DNA from: Sulfitobacter aestuariivivens
GTDB taxonomy: Bacteria > Pseudomonadota > Alphaproteobacteria > Rhodobacterales > Rhodobacteraceae
Assembly: GCF_014763045.1 (NCBI RefSeq)
Contig: NZ_JACTAG010000003.1
Location: forward strand, 124,001 to 188,000
DNA length: 64,000 nucleotides
Reading direction: 5' to 3'
Shown here: one piece after another, positions 37,717-52,020 of the stretch
Layout of the letters: every line of letters begins with the position of its first letter
Numbering within the stretch: position 1 is the first letter of the stretch
Position numbers and translations under genes: made by a program
Notes under the pieces: model-generated
Databases searched by the model: none
What the model was told of the DNA's origin: nothing
Seen by the model: the letters and a program-made list of their open reading frames with translations, nothing else

Positions 37717-38229
37717 GTGGATAGAGCACAAAAAGAACAGTTGGTCGACGAACTCGGCCAGATCTTTGAAAGCTCTGGCGTCGTTGTGGTGAGCCACTAC
37801 GTCGGTCTGACAGTTGCTGAAATGCAGGACCTTCGCGCGCGTGCTCGTGACGCAGGCGGGGCCGTGCGTGTTGCCAAGAACAGGCTCGCCAAGATCGCCC
37901 TTGAGGGTAAGCCATGCGCAAGCATTGCCGACCTTCTGACGGGCATGACCGTTCTGACCTATTCCGAAGACCCTGTCGCCGCCGCCAAGGTGGCACAGGA
38001 CTTCGCCAAGGAGAATGACAAGTTCGTCATCCTCGGCGGTGCAATGGGTGAGAACGTACTCGACGTGGCCGGTGTGGAATCCGTGTCCAAGATGCCTTCG
38101 CGCGAGGAGCTTATTGCTACTATCGCGGGCATGCTGGGCGCACCTGCATCGAACATCGCCGGGGCCATTGGCGCACCTGCGGCAAACATCGCTGGTATCC
38201 TGTCCACTATCGAGGACAAGGCAGCGTAA
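37717..38229 (+). CDS. rplJ: 50S ribosomal protein L10
   Basis: A 170-residue stalk-base protein that anchors L7/L12 dimers. The N-terminus reads [32 protein letters not shown], with [12 protein letters not shown] in the RNA-binding domain. The C-terminal Ala/Gly-rich repeat region ([22 protein letters not shown]) forms the L12-binding helix. It starts at GTG 37717 after a structured leader, and rplL follows 66 bases later. Confidence 0.98.
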   Translation: MDRAQKEQLVDELGQIFESSGVVVVSHYVGLTVAEMQDLRARARDAGGAVRVAKNRLAKIALEGKPCASIADLLTGMTVLTYSEDPVAAAKVAQDFAKENDKFVILGGAMGENVLDVAGVESVSKMPSREELIATIAGMLGAPASNIAGAIGAPAANIAGILSTIEDKAA

Positions 38230-38295
38230 GCAACTTTCGATCGGCGTGGTGAATGGTCACACACGTTGGAACACACTTAAAAACGGAGAGCTGAA

Positions 38296-38670
38296 ATGGC
38301 TGATCTGAAGAAACTGGCAGAAGAGATCGTTGGTCTGACCCTGCTGGAAGCACAAGAACTGAAAACCATCCTCAAGGATGAATACGGCATCGAGCCCGCC
38401 GCTGGTGGCGCTGTCATGATGGCAGGCCCTGCCGATGGCGGTGGCGACGCAGCAGAAGAGAAGACAGAATTTGACGTCGTTCTCAAGAACGCTGGCGCCT
38501 CCAAGATCAACGTGATCAAGGAAGTCCGCGGCATCACGGGCCTGGGCCTGAAAGAAGCCAAGGACATGGTCGAAGCCGGTGGCAAGATCAAAGAAGGCGT
38601 CGACAAAGCCGAAGCCGAAGAGATCAAGGCCAAGCTGGAAGCAGCTGGCGCCGAGGTCGAACTCGCGTAA
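38296..38670 (+). CDS. rplL: 50S ribosomal protein L7/L12
   Basis: A 124-residue acidic stalk protein: a helical N-terminal dimerisation domain, an Ala/Gly-rich hinge (about 32-50) and a C-terminal factor-binding domain with [18 protein letters not shown]. It recruits translation GTPases. It ends the rplJ-rplL operon; a strong terminator follows, so rpoB, 2.4 kb downstream, needs its own promoter or read-through. Confidence 0.98.
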   Translation: MADLKKLAEEIVGLTLLEAQELKTILKDEYGIEPAAGGAVMMAGPADGGGDAAEEKTEFDVVLKNAGASKINVIKEVRGITGLGLKEAKDMVEAGGKIKEGVDKAEAEEIKAKLEAAGAEVELA

Positions 38671-38680
38671 GTTTTGCTGT

Positions 38681-38704
38681 GTGCCGGGGTGAACCCGGGC
38701 CTGC
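38681..38704. repeat. GCCGGGG-type palindromic repeat (second copy)
   Basis: GTGCCGGGGTGAACCCGGGCCTGCGG-like sequence related to 30714-30737. It lies between the rplL stop and its terminator. Confidence 0.45.
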
Positions 38705-38718
38705 GGTGAGATTGAGAG

Positions 38719-38750
38719 CGGCGGTCCCGAGAGGGGCCGCCGTTTTTTTT
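38719..38750 (+). terminator. Terminator of the rplJ-rplL operon
   Basis: A ten-bp stem (38719-38728 with 38733-38742, GAGA loop, one G-U pair) is followed by eight Ts. It separates rplL from the DGQHR-like gene. Confidence 0.93.
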
Positions 38751-38821
38751 GTTTCAATGGGTCTTGAACTTGGTGCTCCAAGCGCAGACGCTTCCAACCC
38801 ATACAAGTGGGAAAAAGAACC

Positions 38822-40093
38822 ATGACAGATCAAATTGCATTCGAAATTACCGTTTGGGAGGATGATGTCGATCTTGATGATTATGTGGAAGACATCGAAA
38901 AATTCGTTGAATTGTTTGATCCGTTGGAGCGGGAGAATTTGACTCTTCTAAGGGACCATAGAACAGGAGCGGTCTTTATCGAATGTCATATCCTCGCGTC
39001 CAAAATTACATCTCTGGGTACAACTGATGTTCCTCTCGATGCCGAAGCCTCAGCAGAGTACCGCGCCAACCGGGACGTTGTGGCAGACCACGCCGCATTT
39101 GAACAAATGCGCAGCGATGCGGTTGAGGGGCGTCGCTTCAGCAACATTGTTGCCGAATTTGACGGTGAAGCGGACGAACCACTTAAGATTATCGGAGGGC
39201 AACATCGATTTGAAGCAATCAGCGAGGCACAGGAAGAAGATGTAGACATAGAACATGGTGTGAAGGTCTACTTTCAACTCGACAACGAGCAGCGCTTAGA
39301 CGTTCAAATCATCTCAAATACCAACATATCGGTTTCGAAGGAATTGCTGGACCGGATGTTTGAGACGTTGGCTGGTGCGGAGCTTCGAGATTGGTGCCAG
39401 AAGTGCGGTCTGTTAGAAAAGAAACAGGATTTTGCTGACAAACCCGGCCGTAGTAACCCAATTACTGTTAAGGAAGCACGGTCTTTCATCACCAACTACT
39501 ACTTGGGCAAAGCAGTTGATTCTGCTGATTGGGCAAGTCGAGACACTACACCCCAACTGGTTGAGTCTGGCAAGCGAGAGCCAGTGATTTGGAGAGAAAC
39601 CAAACAACGGCATCCGGAATTGTGGAAAGACCCGAAATTGAGGGGCGCTGGAAAGGCGTTTGCGGCTCTTAGGGCCGCTCAGATGGCCGCGTTCTATGAC
39701 AACACCAAAGACAAGTATATGGGCCCGGCAGATTACCGTCATAAGGCCAAAAACTTGGCTCTACTTGCCGGCTGGGCCTTCGTCGCGGGTTGTCTTTCTG
39801 AAAATCTGACGCGATTGAAGCGCCACTATTCATTGGCGGAGAAGGGCAAGTCCAAAGATCCACTAAGAGCAGACCTATTGGCTAATGGCCGCCATTCAAC
39901 CGACCCGGCGAACTATCGGGGATTGGGTTATCGATCGGATCCTAAGGAGCGGGGACGGTTCGCGGAGTTATTTTGGCTTCAAGCAGAGAAGGGACTGGGA
40001 ATATCAAAAAAGGGAATTGAGTTAGCGATTCAAGAATACGAAGCGAAACAAGCAAATCTCCGAGCGCGGGCAATGCGGGACAAACTCAAGTGA
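38822..40093 (+). CDS. DGQHR/DndB-like (ParB-superfamily-like) protein of unknown function
   Basis: A 423-residue protein. The core motif IIGGQHRFEAI (GGQHR at residues 125-129) matches the DGQHR signature of DndB-like and ParB-like domains. About 30 residues later LDVQIISNTNISVSKELLDRM corresponds to the N-T-x-x-x-VS-x-x-LL element of the same families. The acidic N-terminus (first ~30 residues) and the helical, basic C-terminus are unassigned. No membrane segment is visible. GC content is clearly lower than that of the flanking ribosomal genes, suggesting transfer. Its stop overlaps the start of the HEPN-like gene by 4 bases (GTGA), so the two are translationally coupled. A DNA-related or defence role is inferred, not shown. 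Confidence 0.7.
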   Translation: MTDQIAFEITVWEDDVDLDDYVEDIEKFVELFDPLERENLTLLRDHRTGAVFIECHILASKITSLGTTDVPLDAEASAEYRANRDVVADHAAFEQMRSDAVEGRRFSNIVAEFDGEADEPLKIIGGQHRFEAISEAQEEDVDIEHGVKVYFQLDNEQRLDVQIISNTNISVSKELLDRMFETLAGAELRDWCQKCGLLEKKQDFADKPGRSNPITVKEARSFITNYYLGKAVDSADWASRDTTPQLVESGKREPVIWRETKQRHPELWKDPKLRGAGKAFAALRAAQMAAFYDNTKDKYMGPADYRHKAKNLALLAGWAFVAGCLSENLTRLKRHYSLAEKGKSKDPLRADLLANGRHSTDPANYRGLGYRSDPKERGRFAELFWLQAEKGLGISKKGIELAIQEYEAKQANLRARAMRDKLK

Positions 40094-40635
40094 GTGAATT
40101 TGAGAACTACTCGAATGAGCTGCTTCAATCTTCGAAAGAGTTCTTACTCCAAGCGAAAAATAGCAAGTCACAAGTTGAAGAGCAGCGGCTATTTAGAGCG
40201 TCTTTGACACATGCATTCTTTTTCCTTGAGTCACAATTAAATTATATTGCTTCCCATTTTGAGAATTCAGTGGAGTTTAGCACTATTGAAAAATCCCTTC
40301 TGCGGGAGCGAGATATAGCTTTGGAAAAAGGGCGGTTTGTCATTACTGAGCGTCAGAAATATTATAACCTTGAAGATAGAATAGAATTCCTCTTAGCGAG
40401 ATTTGCTGAAAACCTTCAGAAATCGAAAGGAGATTGGTTTTCTAACTTAAAGACATCCATCGCAGTGCGTAACAGATTAGTACACCCAAAGAACGCCCAC
40501 AAGATAACTCATGCCGATGTTGAAAGAGCGATACTTGCAGCACTCGGGTGTCTGTCCGCACTTTATCATGCTATCTTTGGGAAGCCCTTTCCACCAAGCG
40601 CGCTCGGGTTGCACCTCGGCCCAGAAACACAATGA
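40090..40635 (+). CDS. HEPN-like domain protein (candidate RNase toxin/effector)
   Basis: A 181-residue, almost all-helical protein starting at GTG 40090. Residues 127-132 read RNRLVH, fitting the HEPN catalytic signature R-N-x3-H (RX4H), and sit at the start of the C-terminal third as in many HEPN domains. Earlier helices (RASLTHAFFFLESQLNYIA) fit the four-helix bundle. HEPN proteins with this motif are often metal-independent RNases in toxin-antitoxin and phage-defence systems. Base composition is strongly AT-rich, around 40% GC by eye, against GC-rich neighbours. It is coupled to the DGQHR-like gene by a 4-base overlap. The domain call is from motif and helicity only. Confidence 0.65.
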   Translation: MSEFENYSNELLQSSKEFLLQAKNSKSQVEEQRLFRASLTHAFFFLESQLNYIASHFENSVEFSTIEKSLLRERDIALEKGRFVITERQKYYNLEDRIEFLLARFAENLQKSKGDWFSNLKTSIAVRNRLVHPKNAHKITHADVERAILAALGCLSALYHAIFGKPFPPSALGLHLGPETQ

Positions 40636-41070
40636 CCCGTCGTTCCCCGACAACCCCCTTGACCCAACCCCCCTTCCTCCCGCACACTCCCTTCCATCGC
40701 CATCCACTGGCGCTTCGTGCAAAAACAAGGGCCGTCACCCCCTTGCACTTCCCCCTTTCCCGTCCTATCTGAACCCCTCACGCGGTTTCGAACGATTCGA
40801 GGCCGCTTTTCCTGTCGCGCAGCCTTAGGAGTCCGCATCCCCCTCTGACATGACACAAGTCACCTGAGGGGCGGCACCGCATTTGCGCAACAGACCTATC
40901 TTGGCAAGGCCCCACAGCGCGGGCTTTTCCAAGGCAGGGACGCAGTCGAGTGCCGCACTTTGGGTCGTGTGGCGAGAATGGACTGAACCCGCGCCGTCTC
41001 CGTATGGCTGCCCGCGCAGGGACCCGACTGCGCGCGCGACCGGTGAGAAACAAAAAAGGTGTTCCGACAC
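40636..41070 (+). promoter_or_regulatory. rpoB: C-rich rpoB upstream/leader region
   Basis: 435 bases with no gene. The first ~140 bases (to about 40775) are very C-rich and G-poor, the composition of Rho-loading sites, and could end transcripts from the inserted gene pair. TTGACC at 40659-40664 is a good -35 element but the -10 (CACACT, 18 bases on) is weak, so promoter placement for rpoB is uncertain. Confidence 0.4.
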
Positions 41071-45210
<4,140 letters not shown>

Positions 45211-45261
45211 GGGTGCGCCCCTAGGGCACACCCTGCGTAGGGTGTGCATTCATTGCGCACC
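45211..45261. repeat. Palindromic intergenic repeat, rpoB-rpoC gap
   Basis: GGGTGCGCCCC...GCACACCC is followed by CGTAGGGTGTGCATTCATTGCGCACC. It is a diverged member of the family at 52402-52458 and 55153-55209, with two inverted halves able to fold into a long hairpin. Confidence 0.65.
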
Positions 45262-45294
45262 TTCTTCCCATGCTCCCCTTTCAAGGATTTGAAA

Positions 45295-48200
45295 ATGAAC
45301 CAGGAACTGACAAACAACCCGTTTAACCCGCTGACGCCACCCAAGGTGTTTGACGAAATCAAGGTCTCTCTGGCATCGCCCGAGCGGATCCTGTCTTGGT
45401 CTTTTGGCGAGATCAAGAAGCCCGAAACCATCAACTACCGCACGTTCAAGCCGGAGCGTGACGGGTTGTTCTGCGCACGTATCTTTGGCCCCATCAAGGA
45501 CTACGAATGTCTGTGCGGTAAATACAAGCGCATGAAGTATCGCGGCGTTGTCTGCGAGAAATGCGGTGTGGAAGTCACGCTGCAAAAGGTCCGCCGTGAG
45601 CGGATGGGCCATATTGAGCTGGCCTCTCCTGTTGCGCATATCTGGTTCCTTAAATCGCTGCCGTCCCGCATCGGACTGATGTTGGACATGACCCTGCGCG
45701 ATCTGGAGCGGGTGCTCTATTTCGAGAACTACGTGGTGATCGAACCCGGTTTGACGGACCTCACCTACGGTCAGATGATGACCGAAGAAGAGTTCATGGA
45801 CGCGCAGGATGCCTACGGCATGGACGCGTTCACTGCCAACATCGGTGCCGAGGCCATTCGCGAGATGCTGTCCCAGATTGATCTGGAGCAGGAAGCCGAA
45901 ACCCTGCGCGCCGATCTCAAAGAGGCCACAGGCGAGCTGAAACCCAAGAAGATCATCAAACGCCTCAAGGTGGTTGAAAGCTTCCTGGAATCCGGCAACC
46001 GCCCTGAGTGGATGGTTCTGACCGTGATCCCCGTGATCCCGCCAGAACTGCGCCCGCTGGTGCCGCTGGACGGCGGCCGTTTTGCGACGTCTGATCTTAA
46101 CGATCTGTATCGTCGTGTGATCAACCGGAACAACCGTCTGAAGCGCCTGATTGAGCTGCGCGCGCCTGACATCATCGTCCGCAACGAAAAGCGGATGCTG
46201 CAGGAATCCGTGGATGCGCTCTTTGACAATGGCCGTCGTGGCCGTGTGATCACGGGTGCCAACAAGCGCCCGCTGAAATCGCTTTCCGACATGCTGAAAG
46301 GCAAGCAGGGCCGATTCCGTCAGAACCTTTTGGGCAAGCGCGTCGACTTCTCGGGGCGTTCGGTGATTGTGACAGGTCCGGAACTGAAACTGCACCAGTG
46401 TGGTCTGCCGAAAAAGATGGCGCTCGAGCTGTTCAAGCCGTTCATCTATTCGCGGCTGGAAGCCAAGGGTCTGTCCTCGACGGTCAAGCAAGCCAAGAAG
46501 CTTGTCGAAAAGGAACGTCCCGAGGTTTGGGATATTCTGGATGAAGTCATCCGCGAGCATCCTGTCATGCTCAACCGTGCGCCGACCTTGCACCGTCTCG
46601 GCATTCAGGCGTTCGAGCCTGTGCTGATCGAAGGCAAGGCCATTCAGCTGCACCCGCTGGTGTGTTCGGCCTTTAACGCCGACTTTGACGGTGACCAGAT
46701 GGCCGTGCACGTTCCGCTGAGCCTTGAGGCCCAGTTGGAAGCGCGCGTGCTGATGATGTCCACCAACAACGTGCTGTCGCCTGCAAACGGTGCACCGATC
46801 ATCGTGCCGTCGCAGGATATGATCCTGGGGCTGTACTACACCACGCTTGAGCGTGAGGGCATGAAAGGTGAAGGCAAGATCTTTGGCACCGAGGAAGAGG
46901 TGCAGCACGCGCTGGACTCCGGTGAGGTGCATCTGCACGCGAAGATCACAGCGCGGATGAAGCAGATCGACGACGAAGGCAATGAAATCACAAAGCGTTA
47001 CGAGACGACACCCGGTCGGGTCCGTCTTGGCGCATTGCTGCCCCTCAATGCCAAGGCTCCGTTCGATCTGGTGAACCGTCTGTTGCGCAAGAAAGAAGTG
47101 CAGCAGGTCATCGACACCGTCTATCGTTATTGCGGTCAGAAGGAATCGGTCATCTTCTGCGATCAGATTATGACCATGGGCTTCCGTGAGGCGTTCAAGG
47201 CCGGCATCTCCTTCGGCAAGGACGACATGCTGATCCCCGACAGCAAGTGGGGCCTCGTCGAGGAAACCCGCGAGCAGGTCCGTGATTTCGAACAGCAGTA
47301 TATGGATGGCCTGATCACACAGGGTGAAAAGTACAACAAGGTGGTCGATGCCTGGTCGAAGTGTAACGACAAGGTCACCGACGCCATGATGGGCTCGATC
47401 TCTGCCGATCACCGGGCTGAGGACGGATCTGAGATGGAGCCGAACTCAGTCTATATGATGGCCCACTCCGGTGCGCGTGGTTCTGTCACTCAGATGAAGC
47501 AGCTGGGTGGTATGCGCGGCCTGATGGCCAAACCGAACGGCGACATCATCGAGACGCCGATTATCTCGAACTTCAAGGAAGGTCTGACCGTTCTTGAATA
47601 CTTCAACTCGACCCACGGTGCGCGGAAAGGCCTGTCTGATACGGCGCTTAAAACAGCGAACTCCGGTTATCTGACACGTCGTCTGGTGGACGTGGCACAG
47701 GACTGCATCGTGCGCATGCACGATTGCGGCACCGATGTTGCGATCACAGCCGAAGCCGCCGTCAACGACGGAGAGGTTGTCGCCTCCCTGTCAGAGCGCT
47801 TGCTTGGACGGGTTACGGCAGAAGATATCCTTGTGCCTGGGACCGATGAAGTACTGGTAGCTGCGCAAACCGTGATCGACGAACGCCTGTCGGATGCCAT
47901 CGAAGAAGCGGGCGTTCAGTCTGCGCGCATCCGCAGCCCGCTGACCTGTGAAGCGGAAGAGGGCGTGTGCGCCATGTGCTATGGCCGCGACCTTGCACGC
48001 GGCACGCTGGTGAACCAAGGCGAAGCGGTGGGCATCATCGCGGCGCAATCCATTGGTGAGCCCGGCACACAGCTGACGATGCGGACCTTCCACATCGGCG
48101 GCGTTGCCCAGGGTGGACAGCAGTCTTTCCTTGAGGCGTCTCAGGAAGGCAAGATCGTGTTCGAGAACGCTCAAACCCTTGAGAACGCCAATGGCGAGAT

Positions 48201-49539
48201 CATGGTCATGGGCCGGAACATGAAGATGCTGATCACCGGCGAGAATGGCGAGGAACGTGCCAACCACAAGATCGGTTACGGCTCCAAGCTGTTTGTGAAG
48301 GATGGTCAGGATGTGGTCCGTGGCGACAAGCTGTTCGAATGGGATCCCTACACGCTGCCCATCATCGCTGAAAAGTCAGGTACGACCAAGTTCGTTGACC
48401 TTGTGTCAGGGATCGCGGTGCGTGACGAGACGGACGATGCCACCGGCATGACACAGAAGATCGTGATCGACTGGCGCGCTGCCCCCAAGGGCAACGAGCT
48501 TAAGCCCGAGATCATTCTGGTGGGTGAAGACGGCGAACCGGTGCGTAACGACGCCGGTAATCCGATCACCTATGCGATGTCCGTGGATGCGGTTCTGTCC
48601 GTCGAGGACGGCACTGACATTCAGGCCGGTGACGTGGTCGCGCGTATCCCGCGCGAGGGTGCCAAAACCAAGGACATCACCGGTGGTCTGCCGCGTGTGG
48701 CCGAACTCTTTGAGGCGCGCCGCCCCAAGGATCACGCCATCATCGCGGAAATCGATGGTTATGTGCGGTTCGGCAAAGACTACAAGAACAAGCGTCGCAT
48801 CGCGATTGAATCCTCTGATGATGCGGATGTGAAGGTTGAATACATGGTGCCCAAGGGCAAGCACATTCCGGTTGCGGAAGGTGATTTTGTCCAGAAGGGC
48901 GATTACATCATGGACGGCAACCCCGCGCCGCATGACATCCTTGCCATTATGGGTGTCGAAGCTTTGGCGGACTACATGATCAACGAGGTGCAGGAGGTCT
49001 ACCGCCTGCAAGGCGTTAAGATTAACGATAAGCACATTGAGGTTATCGTGCGCCAGATGCTGCAGAAGTGGGAAATCCAGGAGAGCGGGGATACGACTCT
49101 GCTCAAGGGTGAACACGTCGACAAGCAGGAATTCGACACTGCCAATGAAAAGGCAATCGCCAAGGGCGGGCGTCCGGCCAAGGGCGAGCCGATCCTGCTG
49201 GGCATCACCAAGGCGTCGCTGCAGACACGCAGCTTTATCTCTGCCGCGTCCTTCCAGGAAACCACGCGCGTGCTGACCGAAGCATCGGTTCAGGGCAAGC
49301 GTGATAAGCTGGTCGGTCTGAAAGAGAACGTCATTGTGGGCCGTCTGATCCCTGCGGGCACTGGTGGGGCCACCCAGCAGATGCGCAAAGTGGCGCAGGA
49401 CCGCGACAACGTCGTCATCGAAGCACGCCGCGAAGAGGCCGAGGCCGCAGCAGCACTCGCAGCACCCGATCCAAGCGACGATGTAGTCGGTGGCGACGTG
49501 TTCGACACGGTGATCATGGACGACGAAAGCCGCGATTAA
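45295..49539 (+). CDS. rpoC: DNA-directed RNA polymerase subunit beta-prime
   Basis: A 1,414-residue beta-prime subunit. The zinc-ribbon Cys cluster lies near residues 70-90 (CLCGKYKR...CEKCGVEV). The catalytic NADFDGD motif starts at residue 461, with Mg-binding Asp463, Asp465 and Asp467. The trigger-loop region follows ([19 protein letters not shown]), and the second Zn site includes CYGRDLARG. The start at ATG 45295 has AAGGA eight bases upstream. A strong terminator follows. Confidence 0.99.
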   Translation: MNQELTNNPFNPLTPPKVFDEIKVSLASPERILSWSFGEIKKPETINYRTFKPERDGLFCARIFGPIKDYECLCGKYKRMKYRGVVCEKCGVEVTLQKVRRERMGHIELASPVAHIWFLKSLPSRIGLMLDMTLRDLERVLYFENYVVIEPGLTDLTYGQMMTEEEFMDAQDAYGMDAFTANIGAEAIREMLSQIDLEQEAETLRADLKEATGELKPKKIIKRLKVVESFLESGNRPEWMVLTVIPVIPPELRPLVPLDGGRFATSDLNDLYRRVINRNNRLKRLIELRAPDIIVRNEKRMLQESVDALFDNGRRGRVITGANKRPLKSLSDMLKGKQGRFRQNLLGKRVDFSGRSVIVTGPELKLHQCGLPKKMALELFKPFIYSRLEAKGLSSTVKQAKKLVEKERPEVWDILDEVIREHPVMLNRAPTLHRLGIQAFEPVLIEGKAIQLHPLVCSAFNADFDGDQMAVHVPLSLEAQLEARVLMMSTNNVLSPANGAPIIVPSQDMILGLYYTTLEREGMKGEGKIFGTEEEVQHALDSGEVHLHAKITARMKQIDDEGNEITKRYETTPGRVRLGALLPLNAKAPFDLVNRLLRKKEVQQVIDTVYRYCGQKESVIFCDQIMTMGFREAFKAGISFGKDDMLIPDSKWGLVEETREQVRDFEQQYMDGLITQGEKYNKVVDAWSKCNDKVTDAMMGSISADHRAEDGSEMEPNSVYMMAHSGARGSVTQMKQLGGMRGLMAKPNGDIIETPIISNFKEGLTVLEYFNSTHGARKGLSDTALKTANSGYLTRRLVDVAQDCIVRMHDCGTDVAITAEAAVNDGEVVASLSERLLGRVTAEDILVPGTDEVLVAAQTVIDERLSDAIEEAGVQSARIRSPLTCEAEEGVCAMCYGRDLARGTLVNQGEAVGIIAAQSIGEPGTQLTMRTFHIGGVAQGGQQSFLEASQEGKIVFENAQTLENANGEIMVMGRNMKMLITGENGEERANHKIGYGSKLFVKDGQDVVRGDKLFEWDPYTLPIIAEKSGTTKFVDLVSGIAVRDETDDATGMTQKIVIDWRAAPKGNELKPEIILVGEDGEPVRNDAGNPITYAMSVDAVLSVEDGTDIQAGDVVARIPREGAKTKDITGGLPRVAELFEARRPKDHAIIAEIDGYVRFGKDYKNKRRIAIESSDDADVKVEYMVPKGKHIPVAEGDFVQKGDYIMDGNPAPHDILAIMGVEALADYMINEVQEVYRLQGVKINDKHIEVIVRQMLQKWEIQESGDTTLLKGEHVDKQEFDTANEKAIAKGGRPAKGEPILLGITKASLQTRSFISAASFQETTRVLTEASVQGKRDKLVGLKENVIVGRLIPAGTGGATQQMRKVAQDRDNVVIEARREEAEAAAALAAPDPSDDVVGGDVFDTVIMDDESRD

Positions 49540-49565
49540 GCGTCCCGTGACTAAATAAGTGAACG

Positions 49566-49603
49566 AAGCCCCCGCCGCTGTGAAGCGGCGGGGGCTTTTG
49601 TTT
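49566..49603 (+). terminator. Terminator of the rpoBC operon
   Basis: A 13-bp stem (49566-49578 with 49585-49597) is followed by TTGTTT, 26 bases after the rpoC stop. Confidence 0.92.
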
Positions 49604-49979
49604 GGGGGTACGTTGGTCTCTTATCTTTGGGGCACTACTGGGATTTTCAGATCTGTGCACGATCAGCAAATATGCACAGCGCGACAGTTCAATGCTCAGT
49701 CGTATCGGTCAGCCTGACCCGGCTCCCTGTTCCTGGAGCTCTTTTCAAAAGCAGGCATCGCCGTCGCAAGAACGGTCACAGCCACAGCGACAAGGCCAAT
49801 CTTCATGTCGATACACTCATCTATATGCAGACGTGTTGCGGGTGGGCGGTCAGAGTGGATCGGAATGAGATTGGCGCCCGGTGGCAGCAATATTTGGCAG
49901 TGCGATCTTCACAACCATTGCGGCTCTCAAGCGCCGGCCCTATCGTCATTCTGTCCCTGATCGGAGCTTCGGCGCGCCA
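49604..49979. other. Non-coding region between rpoC and the transporter gene
   Basis: About 375 bases. The transporter frame is open back to 49881 but the upstream residues are unlike membrane protein. A 36-codon minus-strand frame (49696-49806) with a signal-like N-terminus is too weak to call. Confidence 0.4.
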
Positions 49980-50843
49980 ATGTCCCCCAATATGATCGGC
50001 GCGCTGCTGATGATCGCCTCGATGGCCTGCTTCACTCTGAATGACACGTTCATGAAGCTCACTGCGGGTGCGATCCCACTTTTTCAACTGCTCTTTCTGC
50101 GTGGGGCGCTGACCACCAGCCTCATCGTTGCGCTGAAAGGGCGGTTGGGGCAGATGCATTTCGATATCTCAAGGCGAGATTGGGTGTTGATTGGCCTGCG
50201 CGCGGGGGCTGAGGTGCTGACGGCTTACTTCTTTATGACCGCACTTTTTCACATGCCGCTCGCGAATGTCACCGCGATCCTGCAGGCGTTGCCGCTGACG
50301 ATTACGCTGGCGTCCGCACTGATCCTGCGCGAAGCCGTAGGGTGGCAGCGCATGGCAGCAATCGCCATTGGTTTTATCGGGGTCCTGATGATTGTAAAAC
50401 CCGGAGCCGACGGGTTCACGATCTGGTCGATCTATGCGTTGATCGCCGTCGTGCTGGTCACAACCCGCGATTTGATCACCCGAAGACTGTCGCCGTCGGT
50501 GCCGTCGATGACGGTCACTCTTGTAACAGCGGTAGGCGGCATGGTGACTTATGGCCTCGCATCTCTCAGCACGGACTGGGTTGCGGTGACGTCTGTTCAG
50601 ATGCTCTTGATCGCGGGATCAGCAATCTTCATTCTTGGCGGCTATTTCTTTTCGGTTCAGGTGATGCGCGTGGCGGACGTGTCTTTCACGGCACCATTCC
50701 GCTACACCGGGTTGGTCTGGGCGCTGATTATCGGTTGGTTTGTGTTTGACCATTGGCCGGGGGCGCTGACGATGGCGGGGGCAGGGGTCGTGGTCGCCAC
50801 AGGGCTTTTCACGCTCTACCGGGAACGCAAGCTAGCTGGCTGA
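49980..50843 (+). CDS. DMT-superfamily (EamA) transporter
   Basis: A 287-residue inner-membrane protein with about ten hydrophobic helices in two EamA repeats. The first begins IGALLMIASMACFTLNDTFMKL and the second SIYALIAVVLVTTRDLITRRL. It likely exports or imports a small metabolite; the substrate is unknown. The start at ATG 49980 is chosen because the first helix begins immediately after it. The last 12 bases overlap the convergent glycosyltransferase gene. It sits between rpoC and rpsL and is not part of the core operon. Confidence 0.88.
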   Translation: MSPNMIGALLMIASMACFTLNDTFMKLTAGAIPLFQLLFLRGALTTSLIVALKGRLGQMHFDISRRDWVLIGLRAGAEVLTAYFFMTALFHMPLANVTAILQALPLTITLASALILREAVGWQRMAAIAIGFIGVLMIVKPGADGFTIWSIYALIAVVLVTTRDLITRRLSPSVPSMTVTLVTAVGGMVTYGLASLSTDWVAVTSVQMLLIAGSAIFILGGYFFSVQVMRVADVSFTAPFRYTGLVWALIIGWFVFDHWPGALTMAGAGVVVATGLFTLYRERKLAG

Positions 50844-51638
50844 GAAAACGCGCCGCACCTCGTCGGCTTCAATGGCAAAGCGATTTTTGAACGCAGCTTC
50901 TTCCGCGCTGTCCAGCCGTGTCAGCAAGGGGTCATTCGTTGTGGCCCGACGGGAATCGTTCGAGCTGTTGATCCCGCGCACATACATGCCTGGATTTGAA
51001 AAGCTCATTGTCGGCATGAACCGGGGGATCTTTTCGTGCCCGAAGTTCATGATCGTCTGCCAGCACTTGCCTCTGATCAGCATGCCAAGCGCTGCAACGA
51101 AATAGGGGCGGTAAAGCTCGGTCGCCGCGATCCCCTCAGCGCCAAACCGGGCGGCGTAGCCGCGGTTCCAGTCAAAGGCCACGGTTCGGTTGTCGGTGAG
51201 CAAGGGCGCGCCGATCTTTGCGGCGGCGCGCAGCTTTTCCACGAAATCTACGGCCACCGCGTCATCGTCATCAAAGCGGAACTGCAGACAGGGGTCCTCC
51301 TTGTCGATGCGCGCCTCGTTCAAAATTTCCTTCATCACCTCGCGTTGCTTGCGTGGTGGCTCGGCATGAATGATGGCTTGCGGCAAGTCCGCAATCAAAG
51401 CTTCCAGCCGGTGCCGATAATGCTGCGGAAACTGGTCCCCGATCACGATGATCAGACCAAAGTGCGGATCGGTCTGGGCGCGCAGGCAGGGCAGTGCGAC
51501 GGTCTCGAACAGGCGAAAGCGTTCTTCCAGGCGGGCGTCATCGTAGAGGTGCGCAATACGGTCCGCAATTTGATCATGCTCGATCTGGAACCCGCCGATG
51601 GCGGGGTAGGAAAAGCGGCAGATTCCGATTACCTGCAT
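50832..51638 (-). CDS. Putative glycosyltransferase (rhamnosyltransferase-like)
   Basis: A 268-residue protein matching the putative rhamnosyl transferase family common in Rhodobacterales. It begins IGICRFSYPAIGGFQI and carries ETVALPCLRAQTDPHFGLIIVIGD, as in family members where a GT-A-like fold begins with a trivial-looking helix. The acidic cluster RFDDDDAVA (DxD type) should bind a metal-nucleotide sugar. The start at ATG 51638 (GGAT upstream) is chosen over 51677. It overlaps the DMT gene end by 12 bases, tail to tail. Confidence 0.8.
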   Translation of the reverse strand: MQVIGICRFSYPAIGGFQIEHDQIADRIAHLYDDARLEERFRLFETVALPCLRAQTDPHFGLIIVIGDQFPQHYRHRLEALIADLPQAIIHAEPPRKQREVMKEILNEARIDKEDPCLQFRFDDDDAVAVDFVEKLRAAAKIGAPLLTDNRTVAFDWNRGYAARFGAEGIAATELYRPYFVAALGMLIRGKCWQTIMNFGHEKIPRFMPTMSFSNPGMYVRGINSSNDSRRATTNDPLLTRLDSAEEAAFKNRFAIEADEVRRVFSAS

Positions 51639-52020
51639 CAACTGCGATCCTTTGGTTGCCTGTGCTCTGGATTGCAAATATGCGTTGCCTAGAGGCGAAG
51701 TGGCAAGCGTATACTCGCGCTAAGAGGGCATCGCCTATGCGAACGCGACGCATCCGCCGCCTGCTGTTGACAGCCCGTGGGCAACCTTCTATATGCCGCC
51801 CATCCGGGTCGCGGGGATTCCCTGCAGGCCTGAAATCAGAACGAAAGTGGTCACGATCCGACCTAATGCTGGTCCGGTCCTCTGTAGCACAACCGCCATG
51901 TTTACCTCGGTACGGGAACATTGCGGTCTATTCGCTTTGTGTAACGCAAAGCGCTGAAAATCGAACCGCATGGGGGCGCCCTCGTGTGACCTATGTGAGA
52001 GACAAGACGAGGAAGTCTGA
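51639..52020 (+). promoter_or_regulatory. Upstream region of the rpsL (str) operon
   Basis: A 382-base gap without a gene. It contains the strong promoter at 51767-51795 and a ~225-base untranslated leader to rpsL. Confidence 0.5.
51767..51795 (+). promoter_or_regulatory. Sigma-70 promoter of the str operon
   Basis: A consensus -35 TTGACA (51767-51772), exactly 17 bases of spacer and -10 TATATG (51790-51795). It is the best housekeeping promoter in the window and drives rpsL-rpsG-fusA-tuf2. Confidence 0.75.

Noticed and set aside
38822..40093. Calling the DGQHR-like protein DndB itself
   Set aside because: Only the GGQHR and VSKELL elements match; no dndCDE genes are present nearby.
45250..47412. 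720-codon minus-strand ORF opposite rpoC
   Set aside because: Shadow of rpoC codon bias; no recognisable domain and no start signal.
49696..49806. 36-codon minus-strand frame with a signal-like N-terminus after rpoC
   Set aside because: Possible small exported peptide, but no Shine-Dalgarno sequence and no family recognised.
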